DNA of 64,000 nt, taken from Thermoguttaceae bacterium (GTDB taxonomy: Bacteria; Planctomycetota; Planctomycetia; Pirellulales; Thermoguttaceae). Position 1 is the stretch's first letter; the number at the start of each line of letters is the position of its first letter. Shown piece by piece: positions 27,271 to 36,281 of this stretch. The stretch spans positions 1 to 64,000 of the forward strand of contig JAQVHZ010000005.1 of NCBI GenBank assembly GCA_028695965.1, in the 5' to 3' direction. The notes beneath the pieces were generated by a model. That model made no database searches. It had not been told where the DNA came from and saw only the letters and a program-made list of their open reading frames with translations. Position numbers and translations under genes: made by a program.

Positions 27271-28458
27271 ATGGCTAGAAGTTCTCAGGAGATTATTTCG
27301 CTTTTCGACCAGTATGTAATCCCGAATTACACGCGTTATCCGGTCGCACTTGTCCGGGGCGACGGACCGTTCGTTTGGGACGCGGAAGGCGTTCGTTACA
27401 TCGACTTCTTCCCCGGCTGGGGCTGCAATATGTTCGGCCATTGTCCGAAACCGGTCGTTAAAGCGCTTCAAGAGCAAGTGGAACGTCTTTTGCACGTTCC
27501 GAACACGTGGTATATGGAAGAGCAGGGCCTTTGGGCCAAGATGTTGTCGGAACGCAGTTTTGGCGGCAAAGCGTTCTTCTGCAATTCCGGCGCTGAAGCG
27601 AACGAAGCGGCGATCAAGTTGACGCGTCTTCATACCCCGAAAGGCAAGTATAAGATCATCACGTTCTACAACGCGTTCCACGGCCGCACGATGGCGACGG
27701 TAACGGCGACGGCTCAGCAGAAGTACCACGAAGGGCTTGAGCCGCTGCTTCCTGGTTTTGTCTACTGCAACTACGGAGATTTAGCGGGCGTAGAAGCTGC
27801 GATCGACGACGAAACAGCCGGTATCATGCTCGAGCCGATCCAAGGCGAAGGCGGGGTCAATATTCCGTCGCTTGAATTTCTTCAAGGTCTTCGCGCGCTT
27901 TGCGACAAACACGGTCTCGTTTTAGTCTTTGACGAAGTGCAGACGGGCTGCGGTCGTACCGGCGAGTGGTTCGCGTATCAATATTTCAACGTCGTTCCGG
28001 ACGTCATGACGTTGGCGAAGACGCTTTGCAGCGGGGTCGCGGCGGGCGCTATGCTGTGCAGGCAAGAGCTTGCGCCGAGCCTCCGCAAGGGCATGCACGC
28101 CTCCACCTTTGGCGGCAATCCGATCGCGGCGTCGGCTGGTATTGCGACAATCAAGATGGTCGAGGACGAAGGGCTGCTCGACCGCGCAAAAGAGATCGGA
28201 AAGCGCGCTAAAGAACGTATGACGAAATGGGCGGCCGAGATGGATATTATCCAGAACGTCCGCGGCGTTGGCGCTATGATCGGTCTCGAACTTAAAATAG
28301 ACGGCTCCTGCTTCGTTCAACGGTGCATGGAAGATCATTTGCTTATCAATTGCACGCACGGCAACGTCATTCGATTGCTGCCTGCGGTCAATACCCCGTT
28401 CGAGGTCTTTGACGAGGGTCTGGATATCCTCGAAGCCGCCTTGAAGAAAGGAGCGTGA
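27271..28458 (+). CDS. argD: Acetylornithine aminotransferase
   Basis: A 395-residue PLP-dependent class III aminotransferase that converts N-acetylglutamate semialdehyde to N-acetylornithine. Diagnostic features: FFCNSGAEANEAAIKLTR (cofactor phosphate loop), FHGRTMATVTATAQ, LVFDEVQTGCGRTG and the PLP lysine in TLAKTLCSG. It lies 86 bases after argB. That gap has two small hairpins (near 27193-27212 and 27247-27262), which could be regulatory. The gene runs straight into argF. Confidence 0.92.
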   Translation: MARSSQEIISLFDQYVIPNYTRYPVALVRGDGPFVWDAEGVRYIDFFPGWGCNMFGHCPKPVVKALQEQVERLLHVPNTWYMEEQGLWAKMLSERSFGGKAFFCNSGAEANEAAIKLTRLHTPKGKYKIITFYNAFHGRTMATVTATAQQKYHEGLEPLLPGFVYCNYGDLAGVEAAIDDETAGIMLEPIQGEGGVNIPSLEFLQGLRALCDKHGLVLVFDEVQTGCGRTGEWFAYQYFNVVPDVMTLAKTLCSGVAAGAMLCRQELAPSLRKGMHASTFGGNPIAASAGIATIKMVEDEGLLDRAKEIGKRAKERMTKWAAEMDIIQNVRGVGAMIGLELKIDGSCFVQRCMEDHLLINCTHGNVIRLLPAVNTPFEVFDEGLDILEAALKKGA

Positions 28459-28461
28459 TAG

Positions 28462-29388
28462 ATGAAACCTTTACGCCACTTTTTAACCCTTGCCGACGTC
28501 GACGTCGACGAGTTGAAATTAATCCTTGCTCGCGCTGAAGAAATCAAAGCGGACTTTAAGAAAGGCGCGCGGGTCCAGCGCCTTGAAGGCAAAATCCTCG
28601 GCATGATCTTCGAAAAGATGTCGCTTCGTACGCGCGTCAGTTTCGAAGCTGGGATGACGCACCTTGGCGGCAGCTCGATGCTCCTCGAAGAGAAGCATAT
28701 TGGACTAGGCACGCGCGAATCGGTCCCGGACGTTTCCCGCGTCTTGAGCTCGATGGTCGACTGCATTACTTTTCGCGCGTACAAACACGAAACGGTTCAA
28801 GAGTTCGCGAAGTATTCGTCCGTTCCAGTTATCAACGCGCTTACGGACAAGGCGCACCCTTGCCAAGCGCTTGCGGATATGTTCACCGTCAAAGAGGAGT
28901 TCGGTTCTTTTAACGACGTCCAAATCACGTGGGTTGGCGATTCGAACAACGTCGCGGCGAGTTTGATTGAGACGTGCGCGATGCTCGGCTGCAAGATCGT
29001 TATTTCGTCTCCGAAAGGTTATCAGTTCAGCGCGCAAGAGCTCGCCGAGTTGACGGCGCAGCGTCAACCTGGGTTTGAACTTGAGTTGATCGACGACCCT
29101 AAAGAAGCGGTACTCGACGCTCGCGTCGTCTACACCGACGTTTGGGTCAGCATGGGGGACGAGAAGGAAGAAGGGGAACGCGTTGCGACGTTCAAGCCGT
29201 ATCAGGTGAACGCAGAGCTCATGAGCTTGGCGCGCCCGGACGCGATTTTCCTGCACTGCCTCCCCGCTCGGCGCGGTCTTGAAGTTACGGACGAGGTGAT
29301 AGATTCTCCTCAGAGCCGCGTTATCGAAGAGGCTGCGAATCGTATGCACGCCCAAAAGGGCTTGCTCGTTTGGCTCTTTGAAGGTTGA
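28462..29388 (+). CDS. argF: Ornithine carbamoyltransferase
   Basis: Transfers the carbamoyl group from carbamoyl phosphate to ornithine, giving citrulline. The 308-residue protein has the carbamoyl phosphate loop KMSLRTRVSFEAG, the HPCQALADMFTV motif, WVGDSNNVAAS and the ornithine-site FLHCLPARRG. Only 3 bases separate it from argD, so the two are translated from one messenger. argC, argJ, argG and argH are not in this window. Confidence 0.93.
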   Translation: MKPLRHFLTLADVDVDELKLILARAEEIKADFKKGARVQRLEGKILGMIFEKMSLRTRVSFEAGMTHLGGSSMLLEEKHIGLGTRESVPDVSRVLSSMVDCITFRAYKHETVQEFAKYSSVPVINALTDKAHPCQALADMFTVKEEFGSFNDVQITWVGDSNNVAASLIETCAMLGCKIVISSPKGYQFSAQELAELTAQRQPGFELELIDDPKEAVLDARVVYTDVWVSMGDEKEEGERVATFKPYQVNAELMSLARPDAIFLHCLPARRGLEVTDEVIDSPQSRVIEEAANRMHAQKGLLVWLFEG

Positions 29389-29403
29389 TATTTGAATTCA
29401 CGG

Positions 29404-29430
29404 AAGAGTCGGGTCGAGCTCGACTCTTTG
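29404..29430 (+). terminator. Hairpin after argF
   Basis: AAGAGTCG (29404-29411) pairs with CGACTCTT (29421-29428). The following tail is not U-rich, so it is a weak terminator candidate. Confidence 0.4.
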
Positions 29431-29531
29431 CGGCGTCGCGGCGCGCCTTGTTAACGTTTCTCGTTGGCGCCGCGCGACAGTATTTTCCGTTCTGCGGAAC
29501 GTTTGCGTAACAGCGTAATAATGAGGTCGTT

Positions 29532-31967
29532 ATGTACATTTCTCTAGACTGGATTTCTGATTTCGTCGATATTTCGGACGTCGATCCGCAGGTCGTTGCG
29601 GACAAGCTGACGATGGCGACGGCGGAAGTCGAAAGCATATCAACAATTACGCGTTACGTCGACGGCGTCGTTGTCGGCGAGATTATTTCCGCGCAGCCTT
29701 TTGAGACTCCCGACGGCAAGACGCGCGCGCTCTGCGAGGTGAACTGCGGCGCTAAGACGTATACGACGGTCTGCGGCGCTAAGAACGCGCGCGTCGGCTT
29801 GAAAGCGCCCTTTGCGCCCGCCGGAACGGCGCTTGGCGCTAAAGTAATTGAGAAATCGGAAGTTTACGGTCATGCGAGCGAAGGTATTTTGTGCAGCGCC
29901 GGCGAACTTGGCATGAGCTCTTGGCACGAAATTCTCCTTGAATGCCCCGCAGACACGCCGGTTGGCGCGACCCTTTCCGACTATATCCCCGCGACCGACG
30001 TGCTCGTTGAAATTGATAATAAGAGCCTGACGCACCGCCCCGACCTCTGGGGGCACTACGGCTTCGCGCGCGAACTTGCGGCGATCTTCCATCGCGAACT
30101 CAAGCCCTATCCGCTTCACGACGTCGATCAGTACGACGATCTTCCTCGGTTCCCGGTTGCGATCGAGGACGAGAACTGCGTCTGCTATTCTGGTATCGTC
30201 TTCAAGATCGAGGAGAACTTGACGAGCGTTCCTTCGCCCCTTAAGATGCAGCGCCGTCTGCACGCGCTTGGGCAAAAGACGATCGATCTGCTCGTCGACT
30301 TAACGAACTACGTCAGCTTGGAACTCGGTCAGCCGACGCACGCGTTTGACGCCGATCTCGTTTCGAATATCCGGGTCGCTCCGATGGGCAAAGAAGGCGT
30401 TTTCAAAACGCTTGACGGCGTCGAGCGCAAGATGATTCCGGAAGACATGATGATCTGCGACGGCGATAAACCTGTCGCGGTCGCTGGCGTTATGGGCGGT
30501 CTTGAAACGGAAATTACCGGAACGACGACGCGGGTCGTGCTCGAGTCGGCCAACTTTCGCTCCGAACGGATTCGTAAGACGGCAGGGCGGCTCAATCTTC
30601 GCACGGACGCCTCGCAGCGTTACGAGAAGTCGCAGCCGCCGGCGAACACGAAGGTCGGCGCGGAACGCATTTTGAAGCTGCTCGAAGAGTCGGGAACCCC
30701 TTTCAAGGTCGAGACGAGCTTCTCTCTTGCTGGCGATCTTCATGACGAAACGCGCTATATTGAACTTGCGCCGGGCCGTATGAACACTTTAGTCGGAGTT
30801 GATTTTCCGGAAGATAAGACGCTGGAAATCCTTCGCTCCATTCAATTTGAGGCGGAGTTCCTCGAGGACGGGACCCTTCGCGTCGGCGTTCCTCCTTTCC
30901 GCAGCAAAAAAGATATTTCGATCGAAGAAGATATCGTCGAAGAAGTTACCCGTATTTTCGGGTTCGACAATATCGAGCCCGTCTTGCCGACGGCGCCGGT
31001 CGAGCCGCTCTTTGTAGAAGAATACATTAGGCTGGAACATCGTATGCGCCGTATGTTGGCCGCCGGTTACGGGTTCCTCGAGATCCATAACTACGGCTGG
31101 TTCAACGACAACTGGATCGCCAAACTCGGATTCGATCCGGGCGCAACCCTTGAGCTCCTGAATCCGGTCGCTCCCTACGAGGCGAGGATGCGCACGACGC
31201 TCATCCCGAATATGCTCGCGCTTGTCGGCAAGAATCGAGCGTCGCACGACACGTTCCGGATCTTCGAGCTCGGACGCGTTTATTTCCTCAAAGGAGCGGT
31301 CGACGACCAACGCAAGCCGATCGACAGCGCGGAGAAGTGTCGAGAAGAACGCCGTCTGGCAGGCGTGAGTTTCGTCCAATCGGGCGTCTCGTTGGAAGAT
31401 CATTATCTTGAGATTAAAGCGGCGCTCGAAGACGTCGCTAAAATTCATACGCAAGGTTCCTCGGAACTGAAATTCGTTGCGACGAAAGAAAATAAGACGC
31501 CTTGGCAAAAGGTTGATTACTCGGTCGAGATTTTCAGCGACGGCGTCAACATCGGGGCGCTTGGCGTTCTCGACAAACAAACGCTCGCGGTCGTTTCTCC
31601 GGAAGGGGGTCAAGTCGTCTGGTTCGAAATTGAGCTCGATAAGTTCCCCGGCTCGCTTTACCCGACGTACAGTTTCGTCGAACCGTTGAAGTTCCCCGGC
31701 TCTTGGCAAGATTTCTCGCTCGTTTGGCCGCTGGCGTCAGGCTACGAAGGTCTGGCGGCGAAACTTGACGAATTCACGCATCCGCTTCTTCTTAAACGCT
31801 CCTTCGTCACCTCCTATAAGGGCAAGGGGATGGAAAAAGGGATGGGCAGCTTTTCGTTCCGTTATGAAATTGGCGCGCCCGACCATACGCTTTCCGGCGA
31901 GGAAATTGAAGACTTCCACGAGAAGTTCCTCGAGTTCCTTAAGGCGAATGAAATAGCGCTTCGCTGA
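29532..31967 (+). CDS. pheT: Phenylalanyl-tRNA synthetase beta subunit
   Basis: An 811-residue subunit of the (alpha-beta)2 PheRS. The order is as expected: N-terminal MYISLDWISDFVDI, tRNA-binding OB fold (VVGEIISAQPFETPDGKT...), B3/B4 editing region (DNKSLTHRPDLWGHYGFARE, LGQPTHAFDAD, GVMGGLETEITGTT), B5 domain, core, and the C-terminal anticodon-binding FDX-ACB domain (FVTSYKGKGMEKGMGSFSFR). The length is normal. pheS, usually adjacent and upstream, is absent; argF is upstream instead. Confidence 0.95.
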   Translation: MYISLDWISDFVDISDVDPQVVADKLTMATAEVESISTITRYVDGVVVGEIISAQPFETPDGKTRALCEVNCGAKTYTTVCGAKNARVGLKAPFAPAGTALGAKVIEKSEVYGHASEGILCSAGELGMSSWHEILLECPADTPVGATLSDYIPATDVLVEIDNKSLTHRPDLWGHYGFARELAAIFHRELKPYPLHDVDQYDDLPRFPVAIEDENCVCYSGIVFKIEENLTSVPSPLKMQRRLHALGQKTIDLLVDLTNYVSLELGQPTHAFDADLVSNIRVAPMGKEGVFKTLDGVERKMIPEDMMICDGDKPVAVAGVMGGLETEITGTTTRVVLESANFRSERIRKTAGRLNLRTDASQRYEKSQPPANTKVGAERILKLLEESGTPFKVETSFSLAGDLHDETRYIELAPGRMNTLVGVDFPEDKTLEILRSIQFEAEFLEDGTLRVGVPPFRSKKDISIEEDIVEEVTRIFGFDNIEPVLPTAPVEPLFVEEYIRLEHRMRRMLAAGYGFLEIHNYGWFNDNWIAKLGFDPGATLELLNPVAPYEARMRTTLIPNMLALVGKNRASHDTFRIFELGRVYFLKGAVDDQRKPIDSAEKCREERRLAGVSFVQSGVSLEDHYLEIKAALEDVAKIHTQGSSELKFVATKENKTPWQKVDYSVEIFSDGVNIGALGVLDKQTLAVVSPEGGQVVWFEIELDKFPGSLYPTYSFVEPLKFPGSWQDFSLVWPLASGYEGLAAKLDEFTHPLLLKRSFVTSYKGKGMEKGMGSFSFRYEIGAPDHTLSGEEIEDFHEKFLEFLKANEIALR

Positions 31968-32003
31968 GTCGCTGAGCTTGCTTTGAGCGCGTAAAATAAA
32001 GAC

Positions 32004-32041
32004 GCGGACGATTTCCGAATTTGGAAGCCGTCCGCTTTTTT
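32004..32041. terminator. Bidirectional terminator between pheT and dnaA
   Basis: GCGGACG (32004-32010) pairs with CGTCCGC (32029-32035) with an inner TTCC/GGAA helix. Six T follow on the plus side; the A-rich left side gives U-rich sequence on the minus side. It separates convergent pheT and dnaA. Confidence 0.8.
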
Positions 32042-32088
32042 AGCGCCTGACGAGAAAGGAACCGTCGCGCCGCGCCTTGGGAGACGCG

Positions 32089-34233
32089 CTAGCGCGGGTA
32101 GGTCAGAGCGCGTTCTGCGCGTTCGATAACGTCGTTGATCGAAAAGGCGGTACTGCCGGCGTCGAGCGTTTCGTTCGTGCTAATCCACCCGTCGACTTTT
32201 TTCTGCGCGGCGAGCACGGCGCTGTGTTTTCTGCCGCCAAAGTACTGGCCGATTTCTGCGAGCGTGAAGCGCGTGTGTTTGCGCGCGAGCCACATGGCGA
32301 CAGCGCGAGGGTCGGCGCATCGTTTTGCGCGGGACGACGATTTCAGCGCGTTCGACTCGAGCCCGAAGATTTCTAGGACGACGCGTTCGACGTCCTCTAA
32401 TTTGACGTTCCGAACATTTGCGGCGGCAAGGTCGGCGAGCGCGTCGTGAGCGAGTTCCAAGGTGATCGGCATACCGGTCGTGAGTTGGGCCGCTAAGAGC
32501 CGATTGAGGGCTCCGGAGAGTTGACGCGCATGGGTGGCGAAGCGCGAGACCACGTATCGACAGACGTCTTCTCCGACGATCATGTTCCTTTCGAGCGCCA
32601 TTTGCCGCAATATTCTCGCAAGCGTTTCTCTTTCGGGGTTGTCAATTTTGCAGACGACGCCGCTTTCGATACGGGTCGTCAGTTCCCCTCTCAGCTTCGA
32701 CAGCTCGTTCAAGGGCCGATTCGCAGAAAAGACCATCTGAACGCGTCTTGCGCGTAAGAAGTCGACGACGTTCAGCAGCTCCGTCTGGGTCGACGTCTTT
32801 CCTTCGAGGAAATGGACGTCGTCGAGCGCGAATAGGGAGATGTTTCTGAATCGTTCTCGAAACGCGCCCCCTCCGCGAAGGCTCTGAATGAACGCGGACG
32901 TGAACTGTTCGGACGTCATATAAAGGGGCGGCTTCACATTGGGCAGGCGCGTGTATGCGTCGCAGATCCCTTCGAGGAGATGCGTTTTGCCGACGCTGGT
33001 CGGACCGCAAATGAAGATCGGGCTCATCGCTCCGGGCTCGGTGATAGCGACGTCGGCGACGCGGCGCGCCAATCTGTTCGAGAAGCCTTCAATGAACGTG
33101 TTCAACGACGCGAATCTTACGGCGCGGTCTTCGGCTCGGACTCGGGCGGGTTCTTTCGGACGCGTTACGACGTTGAACCCCCTTTCGTCGCGCAAGACGC
33201 CTTCGTCGTCGTCCGCGGCGACAATTGAAAGGAGGTCGCGCTTCGGCTCGGCCGGTTTGCGCGTCGTCGAGCCTTTAGGTCGTCCGCGGCGCTTGGGTTC
33301 AGGGGGCTGGTATTCCGGCTCTTGCGTTGTCGGCGCAACGTTGAATTGGAACGCCGAGGGACGCGGCGGCGCCGTTTCTTTTTGTTCGTTGACGCCGAAA
33401 TCGCCGACCGCCCACGCGACGCGCTCGGATTCGGACAGATCGACGCCGCCCGGCGCAGCGTAAAGGGACTCAGGCGCGCTGAGGCTATGACGCCGCTGCG
33501 CCGTTTGATAAACGTCGAAAAGGGAAGGCGGCGCGGCGTCCGAAGGGGTGGAAATTGCAGTTGGATAAAGAGGGGGCTGCTGGACGTTCGTCGGTTCCGG
33601 TTCGGGTTTTTTTCGAGGTCTTCCGCGTTTGCGCTTCGGGGGTTCCTGGACGGGCTCGGCATAAGGAACGCTGGACCACTCCGGAACGCGCCGCTCGGCG
33701 TTTAGAACGTCCGCGGTTGTCGAGGGGAGATTGAAGAGCGCGTCTTGCGGCGGCTCGGCGTCGACGGTGATAGCGCTCTGGACAGGGCGTTCCGTCGTCG
33801 CAGGCGGATTTTTCCGGGGTCTTCCGCGCTTGCGCTTTGGGGGCTCGGGAGTTGAAACGGCTTGAACTAGAAGCGGAGAATCGTACGGCGCGTTGCTGAG
33901 GGCAGGCGAGGAAACCTGCGCGACAGGTTGACGCGTCAGCGCAGAAGGGGTGGAAATGGACGCAGAAGAACCTACGGACTCTTTGAGCGAGACTTTTACT
34001 TTAATCTCTGCGGCAAAGAGCTCGACGCCAATCTTTTCGAAAGTATGAACGTATCCGGATCCGACAATCCAGTCGGCGATAAAAGGCTCGTCGACTTCGA
34101 CGGTCAACACATCGCCTTCGAAGAGGAACCTAACGCCGGCGGCAAACCATAATTGGTATCTATTGTCGCCAATATCCTTGCGTAACGCCTCTCGAAAAAG
34201 GTTTTCAAGATCCGCTTGTTGTCTTCTGACCAT
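32089..34233 (-). CDS. dnaA: Chromosomal replication initiator DnaA with AT-hook linker
   Basis: A 714-residue DnaA, far above the usual ~450. Domain I at 1-84 (GDNRYQLWF, VEVDEPFIADWI). A ~285-residue linker (85-370), rich in Pro/Ser/Arg, holds three AT-hook cores: GRPRK at 137-141, GRPRK at 204-208 (both in PPKRKRGRPRK) and GRPKG at 317-321. Domain III is a normal AAA+ module: Walker A GPTSVGKT (410-417), Walker B FALDDVHFL (D471/D472), sensor I FSANRP, arginine finger in LTTRIESG. Domain IV has the helix-turn-helix and signature GGRKHSAV (666-673), where most DnaA have GGRDHSTV. The AT-hooks bind AT-rich minor grooves in other proteins. The upstream gap may be its origin. Confidence 0.92.
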   Translation of the reverse strand: MVRRQQADLENLFREALRKDIGDNRYQLWFAAGVRFLFEGDVLTVEVDEPFIADWIVGSGYVHTFEKIGVELFAAEIKVKVSLKESVGSSASISTPSALTRQPVAQVSSPALSNAPYDSPLLVQAVSTPEPPKRKRGRPRKNPPATTERPVQSAITVDAEPPQDALFNLPSTTADVLNAERRVPEWSSVPYAEPVQEPPKRKRGRPRKKPEPEPTNVQQPPLYPTAISTPSDAAPPSLFDVYQTAQRRHSLSAPESLYAAPGGVDLSESERVAWAVGDFGVNEQKETAPPRPSAFQFNVAPTTQEPEYQPPEPKRRGRPKGSTTRKPAEPKRDLLSIVAADDDEGVLRDERGFNVVTRPKEPARVRAEDRAVRFASLNTFIEGFSNRLARRVADVAITEPGAMSPIFICGPTSVGKTHLLEGICDAYTRLPNVKPPLYMTSEQFTSAFIQSLRGGGAFRERFRNISLFALDDVHFLEGKTSTQTELLNVVDFLRARRVQMVFSANRPLNELSKLRGELTTRIESGVVCKIDNPERETLARILRQMALERNMIVGEDVCRYVVSRFATHARQLSGALNRLLAAQLTTGMPITLELAHDALADLAAANVRNVKLEDVERVVLEIFGLESNALKSSSRAKRCADPRAVAMWLARKHTRFTLAEIGQYFGGRKHSAVLAAQKKVDGWISTNETLDAGSTAFSINDVIERAERALTYPR

Positions 34234-34781
34234 TGAGTAACGTCAATCCTAGGGGAGGAATGATTTCTGGCGCGTTGTGGATTAGTTGTTAATAAGACGT
34301 CGTTAACTTTGTGCCAAAAGCTCAAAGCGCAGACGGATAATCGACAAACGCCATGCGAGCGTTTGGATGGAAAGGGAGCCGAAAGATTGCGCCGAAGCCG
34401 CGTATTCTCCTATTTTTGACGCTTTTGCGCGTTGTTCCGATTTTGCTAAATTTTGCGAGGCAAAAAGATAGCGCGTCGAGATCGCGGCTCTTTCCATTTT
34501 TTCGCTCAACGAACCTCATTCTACAATTCCATGTTCGTTTGTCAAATAAATCTTTTGGTCGGTCTATCCTTTTTGTATACATTTTTAACCGGGATAACCG
34601 TAATTACCCGAGCGAAAAAGCAACTTTCTATGAAAAAATTTTATTTTTGTACTAAAGTTTTACAAATGAGGCACAAGTTTTCAACCTGTTTTAAGCCCTT
34701 AAAAAAGCCGGCAATCGGGCAAAAAGCGTCTCTTCTTTGCCGATTCCCGGCGTTGAACTTTGCTTGGCGTCTAGCGCTGCA
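34234..34781. other. AT-rich gap upstream of dnaA, candidate origin
   Basis: A 548-base gap between dnaA and sppA, AT-rich especially at 34500-34700. One near-consensus DnaA box lies at 34276-34284 (TGTGGATTA, one mismatch to TGTGGATAA). No cluster of boxes is visible, which might reflect altered DnaA specificity. Alternatively it is only a long dnaA leader. Confidence 0.35.
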
Positions 34782-36185
34782 TCAGGGGAGCGCTCTCGGA
34801 CAAAGGTAATATCCCCTTGGAACGGAGACTGTATTGACGACTTTGTCGAGAGGATCGTCTTTAACTGTTTTAGGCATAAGTTCGTCAAAAAGGCCTTTTT
34901 CTTCTTCGTAACGAACGACATGGACGTTCGAGTCAGAGAGACCGGTCATTTCGATCGCGGCGGCAACAGCGTCGTCTAGGAACCCGATTTCATCGATGAG
35001 GTACAGTTCCTTTGCTTCTTTTGCGGAGTAGATTCGGCCGTCCGCTAATTGACGCAGTTCCGCTTCGCGCTGCGCTTTGAGAACGAGCTGGTCTTCGTGC
35101 GCGTCTTCTTCTGCGCCTTCCTCTTGAACGAGCGTTTCTCCTTCAGGAGCGTCTTGTTCGGCGTGCGCCGTTTCATCAGAAGCAGGTTCGGCAGTTTGTT
35201 CTTCGTCGGGCGCGTCAGCCTCTTGAGAGGGTTCTTCCTGGACCGGTTCTTCGGAGTCGGCTGTTTTGTCAATAGTTTTGACTCTGACGCCGGCGAGTTT
35301 TTCGTGTGTTGGTCTGGTTATTTCAACGTCTTCTTCGGCGCGATAATATGCGCGTCCGCTCATAATGACGTCGAGGAATTGCTCGTAGCTTTCGTCGACG
35401 CTCTTTTGCCAGATCGCCGTTTCTTCGGGCGTGGGTTCTTTCATAAAATCGCCCATGCCTTTCATTGCGCCGCTCGTAATCGCGTTGGAACGGACGCCGA
35501 TTTTTTTGCAGAGTTCCGCCGCGTTATACATCGGAATGATAACGCCGATGGAGCCGGTCATGGTCGAGCGTTCGGCGAAGATTTTGTCGGCGGCGGTGGA
35601 GACGTAATAGCCGCCGCTCGCAGCAAGGTCGCCCATGCTGACGACGACAGGTATTTCAAGGTCCGCCTTGAGCTTTTTCAGGAGATGCAGATAATAATCG
35701 CTTCCGGCGATCGTGCCGCCCGGGGAGTTGACGCGCAAGACGACCGCGCGAACGCGATTATCCTCTCGAATAGCGTTAATCGCTTTGGGGATGAACCCCG
35801 TTTCGTCCGTTTGAATGATTCCTTCGATCGGCAGAATCACGATTTTTCCGGCGCTGCGTTCGTTTCCTTTAATTGTTGTTTCGGTAACCTCGTAATTTGC
35901 GGAACTGGGCTGGCTCAGCGCTGTTGCTAAGACGCCAATGGCTCCGAAAAAGAGCGAGAAGGAAAGGACGCAGAAAAGCGTAACGCCAACGATCGTCGCG
36001 GCGAGGTCCTTCAGGACGATTTGCCAGAATCTTGGCGGCTGGGGACGGAATGGAGGTCGAAAAGGCGGTTGATTTGGTTTGTTATGAGGAATATTAGGCC
36101 CGTGAGGGGGGGTAGGGGCGTTGGGACTGTTGGGAACGTTTGGATTTTCGGAATTGTTGGGGTCGTTGGGATAGTTCATTGCCAT
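34782..36185 (-). CDS. sppA: Signal peptide peptidase SppA (S49) with acidic insertion
   Basis: A 467-residue membrane serine peptidase that degrades cleaved signal peptides. The N-terminal ~50 residues are Asn/Pro-rich and probably cytosolic; a membrane segment spans ~59-91. The catalytic Ser190 is in GDLAASGGYY and the general-base Lys242 in SGAMKGMG, as in short Bacillus-type SppA. PEGIIQ-like and VNSPGGT motifs are present. Between about 306 and 365 an acidic, Glu/Ala/Pro-rich low-complexity stretch interrupts the S49 domain before the conserved LADGRIYSAKEAKEL. It lies upstream of dnaA on the same strand. Confidence 0.92.
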   Translation of the reverse strand: MAMNYPNDPNNSENPNVPNSPNAPTPPHGPNIPHNKPNQPPFRPPFRPQPPRFWQIVLKDLAATIVGVTLFCVLSFSLFFGAIGVLATALSQPSSANYEVTETTIKGNERSAGKIVILPIEGIIQTDETGFIPKAINAIREDNRVRAVVLRVNSPGGTIAGSDYYLHLLKKLKADLEIPVVVSMGDLAASGGYYVSTAADKIFAERSTMTGSIGVIIPMYNAAELCKKIGVRSNAITSGAMKGMGDFMKEPTPEETAIWQKSVDESYEQFLDVIMSGRAYYRAEEDVEITRPTHEKLAGVRVKTIDKTADSEEPVQEEPSQEADAPDEEQTAEPASDETAHAEQDAPEGETLVQEEGAEEDAHEDQLVLKAQREAELRQLADGRIYSAKEAKELYLIDEIGFLDDAVAAAIEMTGLSDSNVHVVRYEEEKGLFDELMPKTVKDDPLDKVVNTVSVPRGYYLCPRALP

Positions 36186-36281
36186 GCGCTTCTATTATTG
36201 AAAACGTGAGGGCGTTCCTGGAAACTGACTGCGCGTTTTCCAGGAACGCTTGCTCGTTAAAGAGGAGAAAAGCACGCGCGC

